DNA of 64,000 bases from Sphingomonas sp. GTDB lineage: Bacteria > Pseudomonadota > Alphaproteobacteria > Sphingomonadales > Sphingomonadaceae. The stretch spans positions 1-64,000 of the forward strand of contig JAICSX010000002.1 in assembly GCA_025936675.1 (NCBI GenBank). The letters are read 5' to 3'. Position numbers and translations under genes: made by a program. Below the pieces are notes generated by a model, which worked only from the letters and a program-made list of their open reading frames with translations, had not been told where the DNA came from and did not search any database. Shown here in pieces: positions 44,460 to 53,265 of the stretch (position 1 is the first letter of the stretch; each line of letters opens with the position of its first letter).

Positions 44460-45544
44460 GCCAGGTCCAGCGCTTCCGAGACCGCCTGGTGGCGGATCTT
44501 GCCGCCCGAGACATTGAGCCCATTCGCGAGATGCGGGTCCTGTCGCATCGCTTCCTCTGCGCCGAGGCTGGCGATCTTCAACGCGAACGGCAGCGTCGCA
44601 TTGTTGAGTGCAAATGCACTGGTGCGCGCAACCGCGCCCGGCATGTTGGCGACGCAATAATGGATGATCCCGTCCACCTCGTAGACCGGATCTGCATGCG
44701 TGGTCGCATGGCTGGTTTCGAAGCACCCGCCCTGGTCGATGGCGATATCCACCAGAACCGAGCCCCGCTTCATCGTCTTCAGCATCTCGCGAGTCACCAG
44801 CTTCGGCGCGGCGGCGCCCGGAACGAGCACGGCGCCGATGACCAGCTCCGCTTCCTTGACTGCGTTGGCGATTGCTGCGCGGGAGGCATAGGCCGTCTTG
44901 ATCTGGCTCGAGAAGAACATGTCGAGCTCGGCGAGGCGGTCGTTGTTGATGTCGTAAATCGTGACGTCGGCGCGCATGCCGGTAGCCATCTGCGCCGCAT
45001 TCACGCCTGAAACGCCGCCGCCGAGGATCGCGACCTTCGCCGGTGCAACGCCTGGAACTCCGCCGAGAAGGACGCCGCGGCCGCCTTGTTCCTTCTCGAG
45101 ATAGTGCGCGCCGACCTGGACCGACATGCGGCCCGCGACTTCGCTCATCGGCTTCAGCAGCGGCAACGACCCATTCCGCGACGTCACCGTCTCGTACGCA
45201 ATGCAGATCGCGCCTGATTTCATCAGCCCCAGCGCCTGGTCCTTGTCGGCGGCAAGATGGAGGTAGGTGAAGAGGATTTGCCCCGGGCGAAGCATCGCTA
45301 TCTCGGGCGGTTGCGGCTCCTTCACCTTCACGATCATGTCGGCGGAATCGAACACCGACTTAGCGTCGGGCAGGATTTTCGCGCCTGCCTTCTCGTAGGC
45401 AGAATCTGGGCAATCGATGCCGTTGCCGGCCTTCGTCTCGATGAATAGTTCATGCCCGTGGGCGACCAGCTCGGCGACCGAAGCCGGCGTCAGCCCAACG
45501 CGATATTCGTGGACCTTGATCTCTTTTGGCACCCCAATACGCAT
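44438..45544 (-). CDS. ald: alanine dehydrogenase
   Basis: NAD-dependent interconversion of alanine and pyruvate plus ammonia. 368 residues, normal length. The N-terminal signature is GVPKEIKVHEYRVGLTP, the catalytic His is in FTYLHLAADK, the pyruvate-binding region VKVKEPQ, and the NAD fold VAILGGGVSGVNAAQMA. It diverges from kup with 106 bases between, and ends convergently inside the last codons of the ccm operon. Confidence 0.96.
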   Translation of the reverse strand: MRIGVPKEIKVHEYRVGLTPASVAELVAHGHELFIETKAGNGIDCPDSAYEKAGAKILPDAKSVFDSADMIVKVKEPQPPEIAMLRPGQILFTYLHLAADKDQALGLMKSGAICIAYETVTSRNGSLPLLKPMSEVAGRMSVQVGAHYLEKEQGGRGVLLGGVPGVAPAKVAILGGGVSGVNAAQMATGMRADVTIYDINNDRLAELDMFFSSQIKTAYASRAAIANAVKEAELVIGAVLVPGAAAPKLVTREMLKTMKRGSVLVDIAIDQGGCFETSHATTHADPVYEVDGIIHYCVANMPGAVARTSAFALNNATLPFALKIASLGAEEAMRQDPHLANGLNVSGGKIRHQAVSEALDLAYDPVDA

Positions 45545-45650
45545 TATTTCGTTTGCTCCGTTCGATGGTTGCGCGCGCCTATAGACGGGCTTTTCGTCCC
45601 TGTCCCGTCCGATTGCGGGTCGGGAACGGCAGTGCTAGGGAGCGCGCGCC

Positions 45651-47660
45651 GTGACCGACGCTCTCGCTCGCGGTTCAGGGGATGCGAGTTCGCGGTCTGT
45701 CGGATCTGAACCTCAAGACATGAACATCACCGCGACGGGCGGCGCCACAACCGGGGCGCCTCATGACACATCACATGGTCACGCACAGGGCCCCTTGTAC
45801 AAGCTCGTCGTCGGCGCGATCGGCATCGTCTACGGCGATATCGGCACGTCGCCGATCTACGCCTTCCGGGAGACGTTCGCCGGGCACCACACGCTCATTC
45901 CCGACCGGCTGCACATCTACGGCGTCCTCAGCCTCATCTTCTATTCGATGATGATCATCGTGACGCTGAAATACGTCACCATCATCATGCGCGCCGACAA
46001 TAAAGGGGAGGGCGGCAGCCTCGCGCTCCTGGCGCTCATCAACCGGACCCTCAGCGGCAAGAAAAAATGGACGAGCGGGATCATCCTGCTGGGAGTCTTC
46101 GCGACCGCGCTCTTCTACGGCGATTCGATGATCACGCCGGCGATTTCGGTGCTGTCGGCGGTCGAGGGTCTGACGACCGTCAACGCGGGTCTCGAGCCGT
46201 TCGTGATTCCGATCGCCATCGGCATCCTCGTCGGCCTTTTCGCGATCCAGGCGCGCGGGACTGCCCGTGTAGGCCTGATGTTCGGCCCGGTGATGCTCTT
46301 CTATTTCGCGACGCTCGCCGTGCTCGGGGTCATGCACATCCTGAATTACCCGTCGGTGCTGCTGGCGATGATCAATCCCTTGAACATCTTCCGCTTTTTC
46401 GCTGCGGATTTCATGCGGGCGTTCGTCGCAATGGGTTCGGTCGTGCTGGCGGTCACTGGCGCCGAGGCGCTCTACGCCGACATGGGCCATTTCGGCCGCA
46501 AGCCGATCCAGATCTCCTGGATCTACTTCGTGCTTCCGGCGCTGCTGCTGAACTATCTGGGTCAGGGAGCGATGATCCTGTCGGCAGACGTCCATACCGC
46601 GCTAGCCAAGGTCAAGGATCCGTTCTTCTACCTCGCGCCCGACGAGTTGCGCCTGCCGCTCGTGCTCTTGGCGACCGCCGCGACGATCATCGCCAGCCAG
46701 GCCGTGATCTCAGGCGCATTCTCGGTCACTCAGCAGGCGATCCAGCTCGGCTTCGTTCCGCGCCTCAGGATCACCCACACGAGCGAAAGCGCTGCCGGCC
46801 AGATCTACATCCCGATCATCAACTGGGCGCTGATGATCATGGTCATCTTGCTCGTTCTGTTTTTCCGCAGCTCGTCAAACCTGGCGGCCGCCTACGGCAT
46901 CGCCGTTGTCGGTGCGATGATGATCGACAGCTTCCTCATCGCTGTCGTGCTTCGGCATATGTGGAACTGGAACCGCTTCGCGATCGCCGCGCTGCTGGTG
47001 CTCTTCTTCACAGTAGATTTCACTTACCTCTCGGCGAACCTGCTCAAGATTCCCGCCGGAGGCTGGTTCCCGCTGTTGGTCGGCGGAATTGCCTTCACCT
47101 TCCTTACCACCTGGGCGAAGGGTCGGCAGCTGATGATCAGCCGGATGAACGAAGCCAGCCTGCCGATGGAGATCTTCATCAAGTCGGCGGCTCCGAGCGC
47201 CGCGCGCGTTCCCGGCACCGCCGTGTTCATGACCAGCTCGTCGAGCGGCGTGCCGCACGCGCTGCTGCACAATCTTAAGCACAACAAGGTGCTTCACGAG
47301 CGGGTGATTCTTTTGACCGTTCGGATCGAAGACGTGCCTTACGTCTCCGAAGAGAAGCGCCTCGAAACCAAGGATTATGGCTCGGGTTTCTACCGCGTCG
47401 TCCTCCGCTACGGTTTCATGGAGGAAATCGACGTCCCCGCGGCCCTTGCGCAGCTGAAGGGCATCGGCAGCCAATGCCGGATGATGGACACCAGCTTCTT
47501 CCTCGCGCGCCAGACCTTGCTCGCGTCGTCGCGACCAGGGATGGCGATCTGGCGCGAGAAACTGTTCGCGTGGATGCTGCGGAACGCCGAAAGCGCGATG
47601 GAATTCTTCAAGCTTCCGACCAACAGGGTCGTCGAGCTGGGTTCGCAAGTCGAGATCTGA
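45651..47660 (+). CDS. kup: KUP/HAK/KT potassium uptake protein
   Basis: Inner-membrane potassium:proton symporter. About 12 helices start at [20 protein letters not shown], the family signature, with a cytoplasmic C-terminal domain of about 190 residues. 669 residues from the GTG at 45651; the ATG at 45720 (MNITATGG) is an equally good start and removes a low-complexity leader. A His-containing run ([12 protein letters not shown]) precedes the first helix. Confidence 0.94.
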   Translation: MTDALARGSGDASSRSVGSEPQDMNITATGGATTGAPHDTSHGHAQGPLYKLVVGAIGIVYGDIGTSPIYAFRETFAGHHTLIPDRLHIYGVLSLIFYSMMIIVTLKYVTIIMRADNKGEGGSLALLALINRTLSGKKKWTSGIILLGVFATALFYGDSMITPAISVLSAVEGLTTVNAGLEPFVIPIAIGILVGLFAIQARGTARVGLMFGPVMLFYFATLAVLGVMHILNYPSVLLAMINPLNIFRFFAADFMRAFVAMGSVVLAVTGAEALYADMGHFGRKPIQISWIYFVLPALLLNYLGQGAMILSADVHTALAKVKDPFFYLAPDELRLPLVLLATAATIIASQAVISGAFSVTQQAIQLGFVPRLRITHTSESAAGQIYIPIINWALMIMVILLVLFFRSSSNLAAAYGIAVVGAMMIDSFLIAVVLRHMWNWNRFAIAALLVLFFTVDFTYLSANLLKIPAGGWFPLLVGGIAFTFLTTWAKGRQLMISRMNEASLPMEIFIKSAAPSAARVPGTAVFMTSSSSGVPHALLHNLKHNKVLHERVILLTVRIEDVPYVSEEKRLETKDYGSGFYRVVLRYGFMEEIDVPAALAQLKGIGSQCRMMDTSFFLARQTLLASSRPGMAIWREKLFAWMLRNAESAMEFFKLPTNRVVELGSQVEI

Positions 47661-47690
47661 ACAATCGGCGAGCCTGCGCATTGCCGCGCC

Positions 47691-48254
47691 ATGGCTGACA
47701 GTATCTCCTGGATTGCGACAATTGCGACGATCGTCGCTGCAACGATCACCGCTTCGAACCTCGGCGCGCGGATCACCGGCTACGGCTTCGTGGTGTTCAC
47801 TGTCGGCGCGCTGTGCTGGATTGCCGTGGGCGCAATAACTCATCAGCCCGCCCTGATGTGGACCAACGTTGTCCTCACGGTGCTCGACCTCTTCGGGATC
47901 TGGCGCTGGCTCGGGCGGCAGGCGCGTGTGGAGGAGGGTGGTCGGTCCGCCGCGGAAGCAAGCGAGCGCACGCCTGGAGAGGCATTGTTTCCCGTGTCGC
48001 TGCTCCTTCGCGGACAAGTCGTCAGTGGGTCGATGGAGCTTGGCCGCTGCATAGACGCGATGGCAGGCTGTTCGAGCGGCCAGCTCGATTACGTCGTCGT
48101 GTCGCAGGGCGGCGTCGCCGGCGTAGGCGAAACGCTCCGGCAACTGCCGTGGAAAGCCGCGTCCGTTAACGGCGACAAGATCGTGACCAAGATGGATTCG
48201 CACGACTTCAACGCTCTCGAAGAGCTTTCGCGGGAACAGTGGCCGGCGCGCTAA
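47691..48254 (+). CDS. membrane protein with C-terminal PRC-barrel-like domain
   Basis: 187 residues. Three hydrophobic segments lie at about 5-28, 30-50 and 55-75 (ending GIWRWLG). After an acidic linker, residues about 97-185 resemble a PRC barrel: LLLRGQVVSGSMELGRCIDA, then LDYVVVSQGGVAGVGETLR and a Trp-Lys strand. Such domains occur in small membrane-linked proteins of unknown role. It follows kup by 30 bases and may be cotranscribed. Its end overlaps the next gene by 16 bases. Confidence 0.62.
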   Translation: MADSISWIATIATIVAATITASNLGARITGYGFVVFTVGALCWIAVGAITHQPALMWTNVVLTVLDLFGIWRWLGRQARVEEGGRSAAEASERTPGEALFPVSLLLRGQVVSGSMELGRCIDAMAGCSSGQLDYVVVSQGGVAGVGETLRQLPWKAASVNGDKIVTKMDSHDFNALEELSREQWPAR

Positions 48255-48745
48255 TCGTCACCGCTGAGATCGGCCTGCGCGATCTCGCATGGCTCGATCC
48301 GCTTCGGCAAACTTACTATCCCGCAGACCGCAACCACCTGCCCGCGCATCTGACCATGTTTCATTCCCTCCCCCCGTCGGCGGAAGGGGAGGCGAGGCGG
48401 ACTCTCGCGCGGCTTGCAGGGGAGCGTTCGCCTCGAGCTTCAATCGAGGGATTGATGGACCTCGGCGGTGGCGTCGCGTTCCGCGTCGTTTCGCCTGAGC
48501 TGGATTCAATGCGTCGCGAGCTCGCGGAAGATTTCTTCGGCCTGCTCGCTGCCCAGGATGCCGGCGGTTGGCGGCCGCACGTCACGATCCAGAACAAGGT
48601 GGCTGTGACGTACGCGCGAACCCTCAAAACGAGTCTTGAAAGGGACTTTCGACCCCGGCCGCTGGAAATCAGCGGGCTAGGCATCCATCGCTATCTCGGC
48701 GGTCCGTGGGAGAAAATCGCGACCTACGCGTTCCGCGGCCGCTAG
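48239..48745 (+). CDS. 2'-5' RNA ligase/2H phosphoesterase family protein
   Basis: 168 residues with the two His-x-Thr motifs that define 2H phosphoesterases: HLTMFH (about residue 37) and HVTIQN (about 118). They would act on 2',3'-cyclic phosphate or 2'-5' linked RNA or nucleotides; the physiological substrate is not known. GTG start, overlapping the upstream gene by 16 bases. Its stop overlaps the convergent DUF3775-like gene by 4 bases. Confidence 0.8.
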   Translation: MAGALIVTAEIGLRDLAWLDPLRQTYYPADRNHLPAHLTMFHSLPPSAEGEARRTLARLAGERSPRASIEGLMDLGGGVAFRVVSPELDSMRRELAEDFFGLLAAQDAGGWRPHVTIQNKVAVTYARTLKTSLERDFRPRPLEISGLGIHRYLGGPWEKIATYAFRGR

Positions 48746-49167
48746 CTTAGTTCGCCAATGCCCTGACAGCTGAGATCGAACGCAGCGAGACCGGACTCGA
48801 GGACCGAGGCAAGCATCGGCTGCTCCATCAGCTCTTCAATGGCGCCGTCGGTGCCGGAGCTGACGAGATCCTGGGCTTCGGCCATGGCTTCGTCCCAGTC
48901 GCCAGCTTCATACGTGCCCTGGCCGACCCAGCAGAATGCGATCACCTCGGCGAGCTGGTCTTCGCCGAGGTCCTCGAACGCCGCGTGAAGCTCTTCCTCC
49001 ACGCTCGTGTTGATATCGTCCTCGAGGACGCTGAGCGTCCCTTCCTGCTCGTCGTCGACGTTGTCGGGATCTTCGTCGCGATCGTAATCGCTAGCGGTCT
49101 GGGCCTCGTACTCACGGGCTCTGAGAATGATCCGGCACAAAGTTTCGAGTGGAGTCAGGGGGTCCAT
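48742..49167 (-). CDS. acidic DUF3775-like protein
   Basis: 141 residues from the ATG at 49167, preceded by CGAGG; a TTG at 49194 adds nine residues but lacks a ribosome site. The N terminus PLETLCRIILRAREYEAQ recalls the DUF3775 family of alphaproteobacteria. The middle is rich in Asp and Glu, the rest helical (ELVE-type repeats absent). No function is known. It is convergent with the 2H phosphoesterase gene. Confidence 0.62.
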   Translation of the reverse strand: MDPLTPLETLCRIILRAREYEAQTASDYDRDEDPDNVDDEQEGTLSVLEDDINTSVEEELHAAFEDLGEDQLAEVIAFCWVGQGTYEAGDWDEAMAEAQDLVSSGTDGAIEELMEQPMLASVLESGLAAFDLSCQGIGELS

Positions 49168-49222
49168 CAGAGCCTCGTTTTGTTGCACGCTCAACGACAG
49201 CAGCAGTAAGCGGTTCCTCGCG

Positions 49223-49251
49223 TTGACCGGTACGGTGGCTCTACCTATATG
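49223..49251 (+). promoter_or_regulatory. promoter of tRNA-Met
   Basis: TTGACC (49223-49228), a 17-base spacer and TATATG (49246-49251), close to the sigma-70 consensus and about 45 bases before the tRNA. Confidence 0.6.
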
Positions 49252-49296
49252 CCGCGCCTCACGGCGCCCCTGAATGGCGGGCGGTCGATGCCATGG

Positions 49297-49373
49297 GGCG
49301 GAGTAGCTCAGCTGGTTAGAGCAGCGGAATCATAATCCGCGTGTCGGGGGTTCAAGTCCCTCCTCCGCTACCA
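49297..49373 (+). tRNA. tRNA-Met (CAT)
   Basis: 77 bases including encoded CCA. The acceptor pairs GGCGGAG with CTCCGCT (one G-U). The anticodon arm is GCGGA-ATCATAA-TCCGC with anticodon CAT, and the T-arm has TTCAAGT. The elongator form is most likely; the CAT anticodon alone cannot exclude tRNA-Ile2. Its last 13 bases recur at 50311-50323. Confidence 0.93.
49361..49373 (+). repeat. attachment-like direct repeat, left copy
   Basis: TCCTCCGCTACCA, the 3' end of tRNA-Met, repeated exactly at 50311-50323. Together the copies enclose about 940 bases. Confidence 0.6.
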
Positions 49374-49391
49374 ACTTCCGGAAAAATCCAA

Positions 49392-49408
49392 TAAAATCAA
49401 TTACTTAG
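49392..49408 (+). repeat. post-tRNA motif, second copy
   Basis: TAAAATCAATTACTTAG, one change from the copy behind tRNA-Val at 15189-15205. Confidence 0.5.
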
Positions 49409-49506
49409 AGATGCGCCAGCGAAACAAGCCGTTTTGCAGGCGCATTGAGACGTGCAAGGAACGTCGGAAAACCGCCAATTTCTAGCAGAGTGTTGGTAGC
49501 GGTCGT

Positions 49507-49520
49507 CTTGAACCCCCGAC
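49507..49520 (-). repeat. inverted 14-base copy of the tRNA T-arm
   Basis: CTTGAACCCCCGAC is the reverse complement of GTCGGGGGTTCAAG in tRNA-Met (49343-49356) and in tRNA-His. It may be a leftover of integration; chance cannot be excluded because T-arms are conserved. Confidence 0.4.
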
Positions 49521-49607
49521 GCGCGCTTGACCAGCAAGTTGTGGCGTAGTGAACTGCTGTTGCCGATCACCGAAATTCTAAGTTGCACATCGGAAGGGGG
49601 TCTTCAC

Positions 49608-50087
49608 GTGGCTGGACAGCTCGACGAAACAATTCAGCTTCTCGAACAGGTTCACGCGTTGGATGCGCAAAATGTCGGGAGGGCGGACGCTTTAGGACGG
49701 GCCTTCGAACTGACCCCCGCGGTCCCAATGATTTCTCGAACCATAGACTTCTTTCGCCAGATCCCAATTTCAACTTTGCATGAGTTAGGGGAAGGGCAGC
49801 GCAGTCTGATCTATAACCTCGCCCAAGATTTCCTCTCGTTTTACGGCCGCATGATGACGTTTGATCCGGCCGCGTCGAATAGGCGAGTTAACATCAATAA
49901 GGCTGTCCCGGCGCTCGATCGGGAAGGCTATTACTGGGAGGCAACTTATCTGAGGAAAGGCGGTCCCTGGTTATTCGGCTATGTGCACGCGGACGATACG
50001 GAGGGCGAGCCACAGTTCGGCTTTGTAGCCGATGACACGGACATCGCCGGAGCAATCTCTGGAGCACTGCCCGCCGACGACGGGTAG
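49608..50087 (+). CDS. hypothetical protein inside the tRNA-Met mini-island
   Basis: 159 residues from the GTG at 49608, chosen because GGAAGGGGG lies 7 bases before it; a longer frame opens at 49527 without such a site. Mostly helical at first (LDETIQLLEQVHALDAQN), then mixed. No family is recognised and no membrane segment is present. It is enclosed by the 13-bp direct repeats, so it is probably the cargo of a small integrated element. Function unknown. Confidence 0.5.
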   Translation: MAGQLDETIQLLEQVHALDAQNVGRADALGRAFELTPAVPMISRTIDFFRQIPISTLHELGEGQRSLIYNLAQDFLSFYGRMMTFDPAASNRRVNINKAVPALDREGYYWEATYLRKGGPWLFGYVHADDTEGEPQFGFVADDTDIAGAISGALPADDG

Positions 50088-50093
50088 GCTAAA

Positions 50094-50324
50094 TCACTTG
50101 CCTCGCCGGCGTCCTCTTGAGCTTTTTGGCACGCGGAGGCCGATGTGATCGGCCCACGCTAGAAACTTCGCGAAGGCGCGTGTGAGGCGAAGTTGAGTGT
50201 CGCGATTTAGTCGCCATCCTGTTGGGGGGTCGTAGCGGAGCGTCCCGGAGCGTTTATCGAAAATCGCGGAAAACAGCGGTTTCGTGTTGTGGGGATATTG
50301 GCTGCTACGGTCCTCCGCTACCAT
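50094..50324 (-). CDS. possible short ORF at the right edge of the mini-island
   Basis: 76 codons from an ATG that overlaps the right attachment repeat, basic at the C terminus (SSRGRRRGK). A longer frame reaches 50417. It ends 7 bases from the stop of the convergent hypothetical gene. The sequence (YDPPTGWRLNRDTQLRLTRA) could be a remnant of a larger gene, perhaps a recombinase, but no catalytic motif is visible. Weakly supported. Confidence 0.25.
   Translation of the reverse strand: MVAEDRSSQYPHNTKPLFSAIFDKRSGTLRYDPPTGWRLNRDTQLRLTRAFAKFLAWADHIGLRVPKSSRGRRRGK
50311..50323 (+). repeat. attachment-like direct repeat, right copy
   Basis: Exact copy of the 13 bases that end tRNA-Met (49361-49373), without the rest of the tRNA. 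Confidence 0.6.
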
Positions 50325-50461
50325 TCTCGTCGGTGGCGTGACGCACATTCGCCGAAGCTTTGAAGCTATCCACAGATTCCTTGGCGAGCAGTTCGCACGC
50401 GCATTGCTCGAAACCAATTCACCGGTGATTAGTTAACGCCTTGATAACTTTCAGCGGAGCG

Positions 50462-50794
50462 GTGGCTCATTTGCTTGGCGTGTCGACCGTGATCTTGGGT
50501 CTCGTCGCGGCTGCTCCGCAGCCGATCCAGCCACTGCTTCGCACCACAACAACCAAAACGACCAGCGCATTCGCCGGGTGCTTTAGGGCTTCCCAGGAAA
50601 AAGCTTCGCAGCCCTGGGCCTTCATGCCGAGCGACCATGGCGGCACGTTCACCAACTCAGGGGCGAACGGTCCGGAGGGAACCTACTGGCTGAACCTCCA
50701 GCGCTCACTTCATGGGGCAGAGATCCGACTTTATGCGGACGTGGGCGCTCGACCCGCCAAAGCGATTTCAGAGGGCGTCGATCAATGCCGGTGA
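50462..50794 (+). CDS. small secreted hypothetical protein
   Basis: 110 residues from a GTG with CGGAG just upstream; a TTG at 50441 is an alternative start. The N terminus is hydrophobic (VSTVILGLVAAAPQP) and looks like a signal peptide. The rest has two Cys residues (AGCFRAS and the C-terminal VDQCR) that may pair. Proteins with this layout are frequent in sphingomonads, function unknown. Its end overlaps the PEP-CTERM gene start by 10 bases. Confidence 0.5.
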   Translation: MAHLLGVSTVILGLVAAAPQPIQPLLRTTTTKTTSAFAGCFRASQEKASQPWAFMPSDHGGTFTNSGANGPEGTYWLNLQRSLHGAEIRLYADVGARPAKAISEGVDQCR

Positions 50795-51438
50795 TGGTCG
50801 ATCGGCTGCGCTGGCCGCCGGCCATCCTGAACCGCAGAAATGGCGCCATTGCAGCGCTCGCCGGAGTTGCTGCAATCGTATCCACCACCATCGTCGTGGA
50901 TCCGAGACTTTCCAAGGCCGTGGGTGATCGGGTGACCCAGAGCGTTCACCGCTTCGAGACAGTCGCTGCGATGCTCTCCGAACGGTCTCCAGGTCAGCGA
51001 CCCAAGGGCGCTCTAGCAAATCTCAAGCACGAGAAGGCGCCGGTTGAGGCCAATGCAGCAACGCCTCAAGCGCACGTCATTCCACCGCTCCAGGCGATAA
51101 TGGCCACGCCCGCCATTCCCCTCATCATTCCGCCGCCAATTGCGGCGCCTCCTCTGTACAACGTCGTTGCAGGCGCTCCTGCAGCGCCAATTGTCCCGGC
51201 TTCTTCGGCGGCGGGCGGTGGTCCGCCAATTCTCTCCGGTATTCCGCTCCCAGGCGGCGGCATCGGCGGTGGCGTGGTCGTCCCGCCACCAATCGTCACC
51301 CAGGTCGTTCCACCGCCGCCGGTGACGAGCGCTGTTCCCGAGCCCGCAAGCTGGGCAATGATGCTTGCGGGATTTGCAATGCTGGGTGGAGCGCTTCGGC
51401 GGCAAAAGCGGAACCGACCGCTGCCCGCAATTGGCTGA
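50785..51438 (+). CDS. PEPxxWA-CTERM sorting domain protein
   Basis: 217 residues. An N-terminal hydrophobic segment (about 20-38) is followed by a Pro/Ala/Gly-rich low-complexity middle (about 85-180, with PPP and GGG runs). The C-terminal sorting signal VPEPASWAMMLAGFAMLGGA is followed by basic RRQKR. Exosortase would process the tail. The next gene, an L,D-transpeptidase, starts at the base after the stop, so both are probably one transcript acting at the cell envelope. Confidence 0.78.
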   Translation: MPVMVDRLRWPPAILNRRNGAIAALAGVAAIVSTTIVVDPRLSKAVGDRVTQSVHRFETVAAMLSERSPGQRPKGALANLKHEKAPVEANAATPQAHVIPPLQAIMATPAIPLIIPPPIAAPPLYNVVAGAPAAPIVPASSAAGGGPPILSGIPLPGGGIGGGVVVPPPIVTQVVPPPPVTSAVPEPASWAMMLAGFAMLGGALRRQKRNRPLPAIG

Positions 51439-52098
51439 ATGGTGAAAGCGCCGTGGATTGCCGTTGGCTGCTGCGCTGCCGTCCTAGTTGCAGCTGGCCT
51501 GACCGCCAGATCAGGCTCTTTCACGGACGGAACCAGTGCTCCGGCGCGCGCTGCTTCGGCTACGGCTAGTCGCTCCACGGGCCTGCCGGGCATTGGCCGC
51601 ATTTTTCTTTCCGATGCGCAACTCCGGCAGGCGCTGAAGTCCGGCACGATCGATCGGCCCGTCAAATCGCTGCTCGCGGTCGATCGCCCGCTCAAATTCG
51701 GCGACTATAAGTGGAACGACGCGGCCGTGCCCGCTGGCCCGACGTGGATACGCATCGACCTTAATTCGCAGCTGATGTCGGTGTTTCGCGCGGGTAACGA
51801 GATCGGAACCGCGGTGATCGTCTATGGCGGCGACAATAAGGAGACGCCCGTCGGCAAGCTCCACATCCTCGGCAAGGCCCGGAACCATCGATCGTCGCTC
51901 TACGATGCCGAAATGCCCTACACGCTGCGGCTTACTGACGACGGAGTCTCGATCCACGGAAGCAGCGTTCGTTGGGGTGCGGCCACCCACGGCTGCATCG
52001 GCGTGCCGATCGATTTCGCGCAGCACCTCTTCAACGCGACAAAGGTCGGCGATGAGGTGACGATCGCTCCCGCAAGCACGTCTCAGCGTCGAAGCTGA
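51439..52098 (+). CDS. L,D-transpeptidase (YkuD family), short form
   Basis: 219 residues. An N-terminal hydrophobic signal or anchor (about 6-24) precedes the YkuD domain (about 100-210). The catalytic region is SIHGSSVRWGAATHGCIGVP, with the His of IHG and the Cys of THGC; the Arg normally after GCI is Gly here. The ATG directly abuts the PEP-CTERM stop. Its 3' end overlaps the convergent metC gene by 16 bases. Peptidoglycan cross-linking or anchoring is the likely role. Confidence 0.82.
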   Translation: MVKAPWIAVGCCAAVLVAAGLTARSGSFTDGTSAPARAASATASRSTGLPGIGRIFLSDAQLRQALKSGTIDRPVKSLLAVDRPLKFGDYKWNDAAVPAGPTWIRIDLNSQLMSVFRAGNEIGTAVIVYGGDNKETPVGKLHILGKARNHRSSLYDAEMPYTLRLTDDGVSIHGSSVRWGAATHGCIGVPIDFAQHLFNATKVGDEVTIAPASTSQRRS

Positions 52099-53237
52099 TC
52101 GAACGCATTTTCTAGATCGGCGATGAGATCGTCGGGATCTTCGAGCCCGATGTGCAAACGAACGAGGTTTCTCGCCGGCGGCTCGGTGACAGTTCGATGT
52201 GGATCCACCGGCAGGACCAGGCTTTCGTAGCCGCCCCAGCTATAGCCGATGCCGAATAGCTGGAGGCTGTCGACAAAGGAGGCGCGGTCACCCTTGAGCT
52301 CGAACGTGAAGAGACCGGACGATCCCTTGAAATCGCGCTTCCAAAGTTCGTGACCCGGGCAGTCGGAAAACGCCGGATGAAGCATTCGGCCCACTTCCGG
52401 CCTCCTCTTCAGCCATTCTGCAATCTTGAGTGCGCTTGCTTCGTGCATCTTTAAGCGGACTTCCATCGTCCTGAGGCCGCGCGAGCCGAGCCATGCATCG
52501 TCCGCGGACACCGCCTGTCCCAGATCCCAGCTCGCAGTCTGAAGTGGTTCGTAGAAGGCCGAGGTCGCCGTTGCCGCGCCAAGCATCACGTCGGCATGGC
52601 CGCCGACATATTTGGTTGCTGCGAGCATCGTCACGTCGACGCCGGCGGCGATAGCGGAAAAGAGCAGGGGCGTTGCCCAGGTGTTGTCGAGCAAAGTGAC
52701 GATGCCCCGCTCCCGCGCGACAGCGCAGATGCCGGGCACGTCCTGGACCTCCATCGTCTGGGAACCCGGGCTTTCAAGCAGGATCGCGCGAGTCGCCTCA
52801 CCGATGATCTCACGCATGCCTGTTCCGATGACCGGATTATAATAGTGGGTCGCAACGCCCAGCCGATTGAGGATCGTATCGCAAAAGCGCCGCGTCGGTC
52901 CGTAAACGTTGTCGGGGGCAAGGAGCTCATCGCCGGACGAGAGCAGCGCCAGCAGCGGCGTCGTGATCGCGGCAAGGCCGGAAGAGTAAAGAGCCGTTCC
53001 GGCGGCGCCAGGCTCGAGCTCGGTGAGGGCTTCGGCAAGAGCCCAGTGCGTCGCCGTGCCTTGAAGGCCGTATCGGTAAGTGCCGAGCCCAGGTCTGCTG
53101 CGCTCGAGCTCGGCTACGTTGTCGAACAGGATTGTCGAAGCGCGTTCAACCGGAACGTTGACGAGCTGCCCGCGCCATTCACGTCTGCGGCCAGCATGCG
53201 TGATGCGCGTTGATTGCCCGTTTTTACGCTTCGCCAT
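52083..53237 (-). CDS. metC: cystathionine beta-lyase
   Basis: PLP enzyme of the Cys/Met metabolism family that cleaves cystathionine to homocysteine. It has 384 residues. The PLP Lys is in AATKYVGGHADVM, other blocks are YRYGLQGTATHWALAEAL and VTLLDNTWATPLLF, and the C-terminal region has GIGYSWGGYESLV, which fits the lyase rather than gamma-synthase branch. The ATG at 53237 has no strong site. It overlaps the convergent transpeptidase by 16 bases. Confidence 0.9.
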   Translation of the reverse strand: MAKRKNGQSTRITHAGRRREWRGQLVNVPVERASTILFDNVAELERSRPGLGTYRYGLQGTATHWALAEALTELEPGAAGTALYSSGLAAITTPLLALLSSGDELLAPDNVYGPTRRFCDTILNRLGVATHYYNPVIGTGMREIIGEATRAILLESPGSQTMEVQDVPGICAVARERGIVTLLDNTWATPLLFSAIAAGVDVTMLAATKYVGGHADVMLGAATATSAFYEPLQTASWDLGQAVSADDAWLGSRGLRTMEVRLKMHEASALKIAEWLKRRPEVGRMLHPAFSDCPGHELWKRDFKGSSGLFTFELKGDRASFVDSLQLFGIGYSWGGYESLVLPVDPHRTVTEPPARNLVRLHIGLEDPDDLIADLENAFDQLRR

Positions 53238-53265
53238 CCCCGCTCAGGTCGCGGCGTACTCGACT

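Noticed and set aside
50094..50417. Integrase remnant at the edge of the tRNA-Met mini-island
   Set aside because: Position is right for a recombinase, but no Arg-His-Arg-Tyr motif can be seen in the short frame; kept only as a weak ORF.
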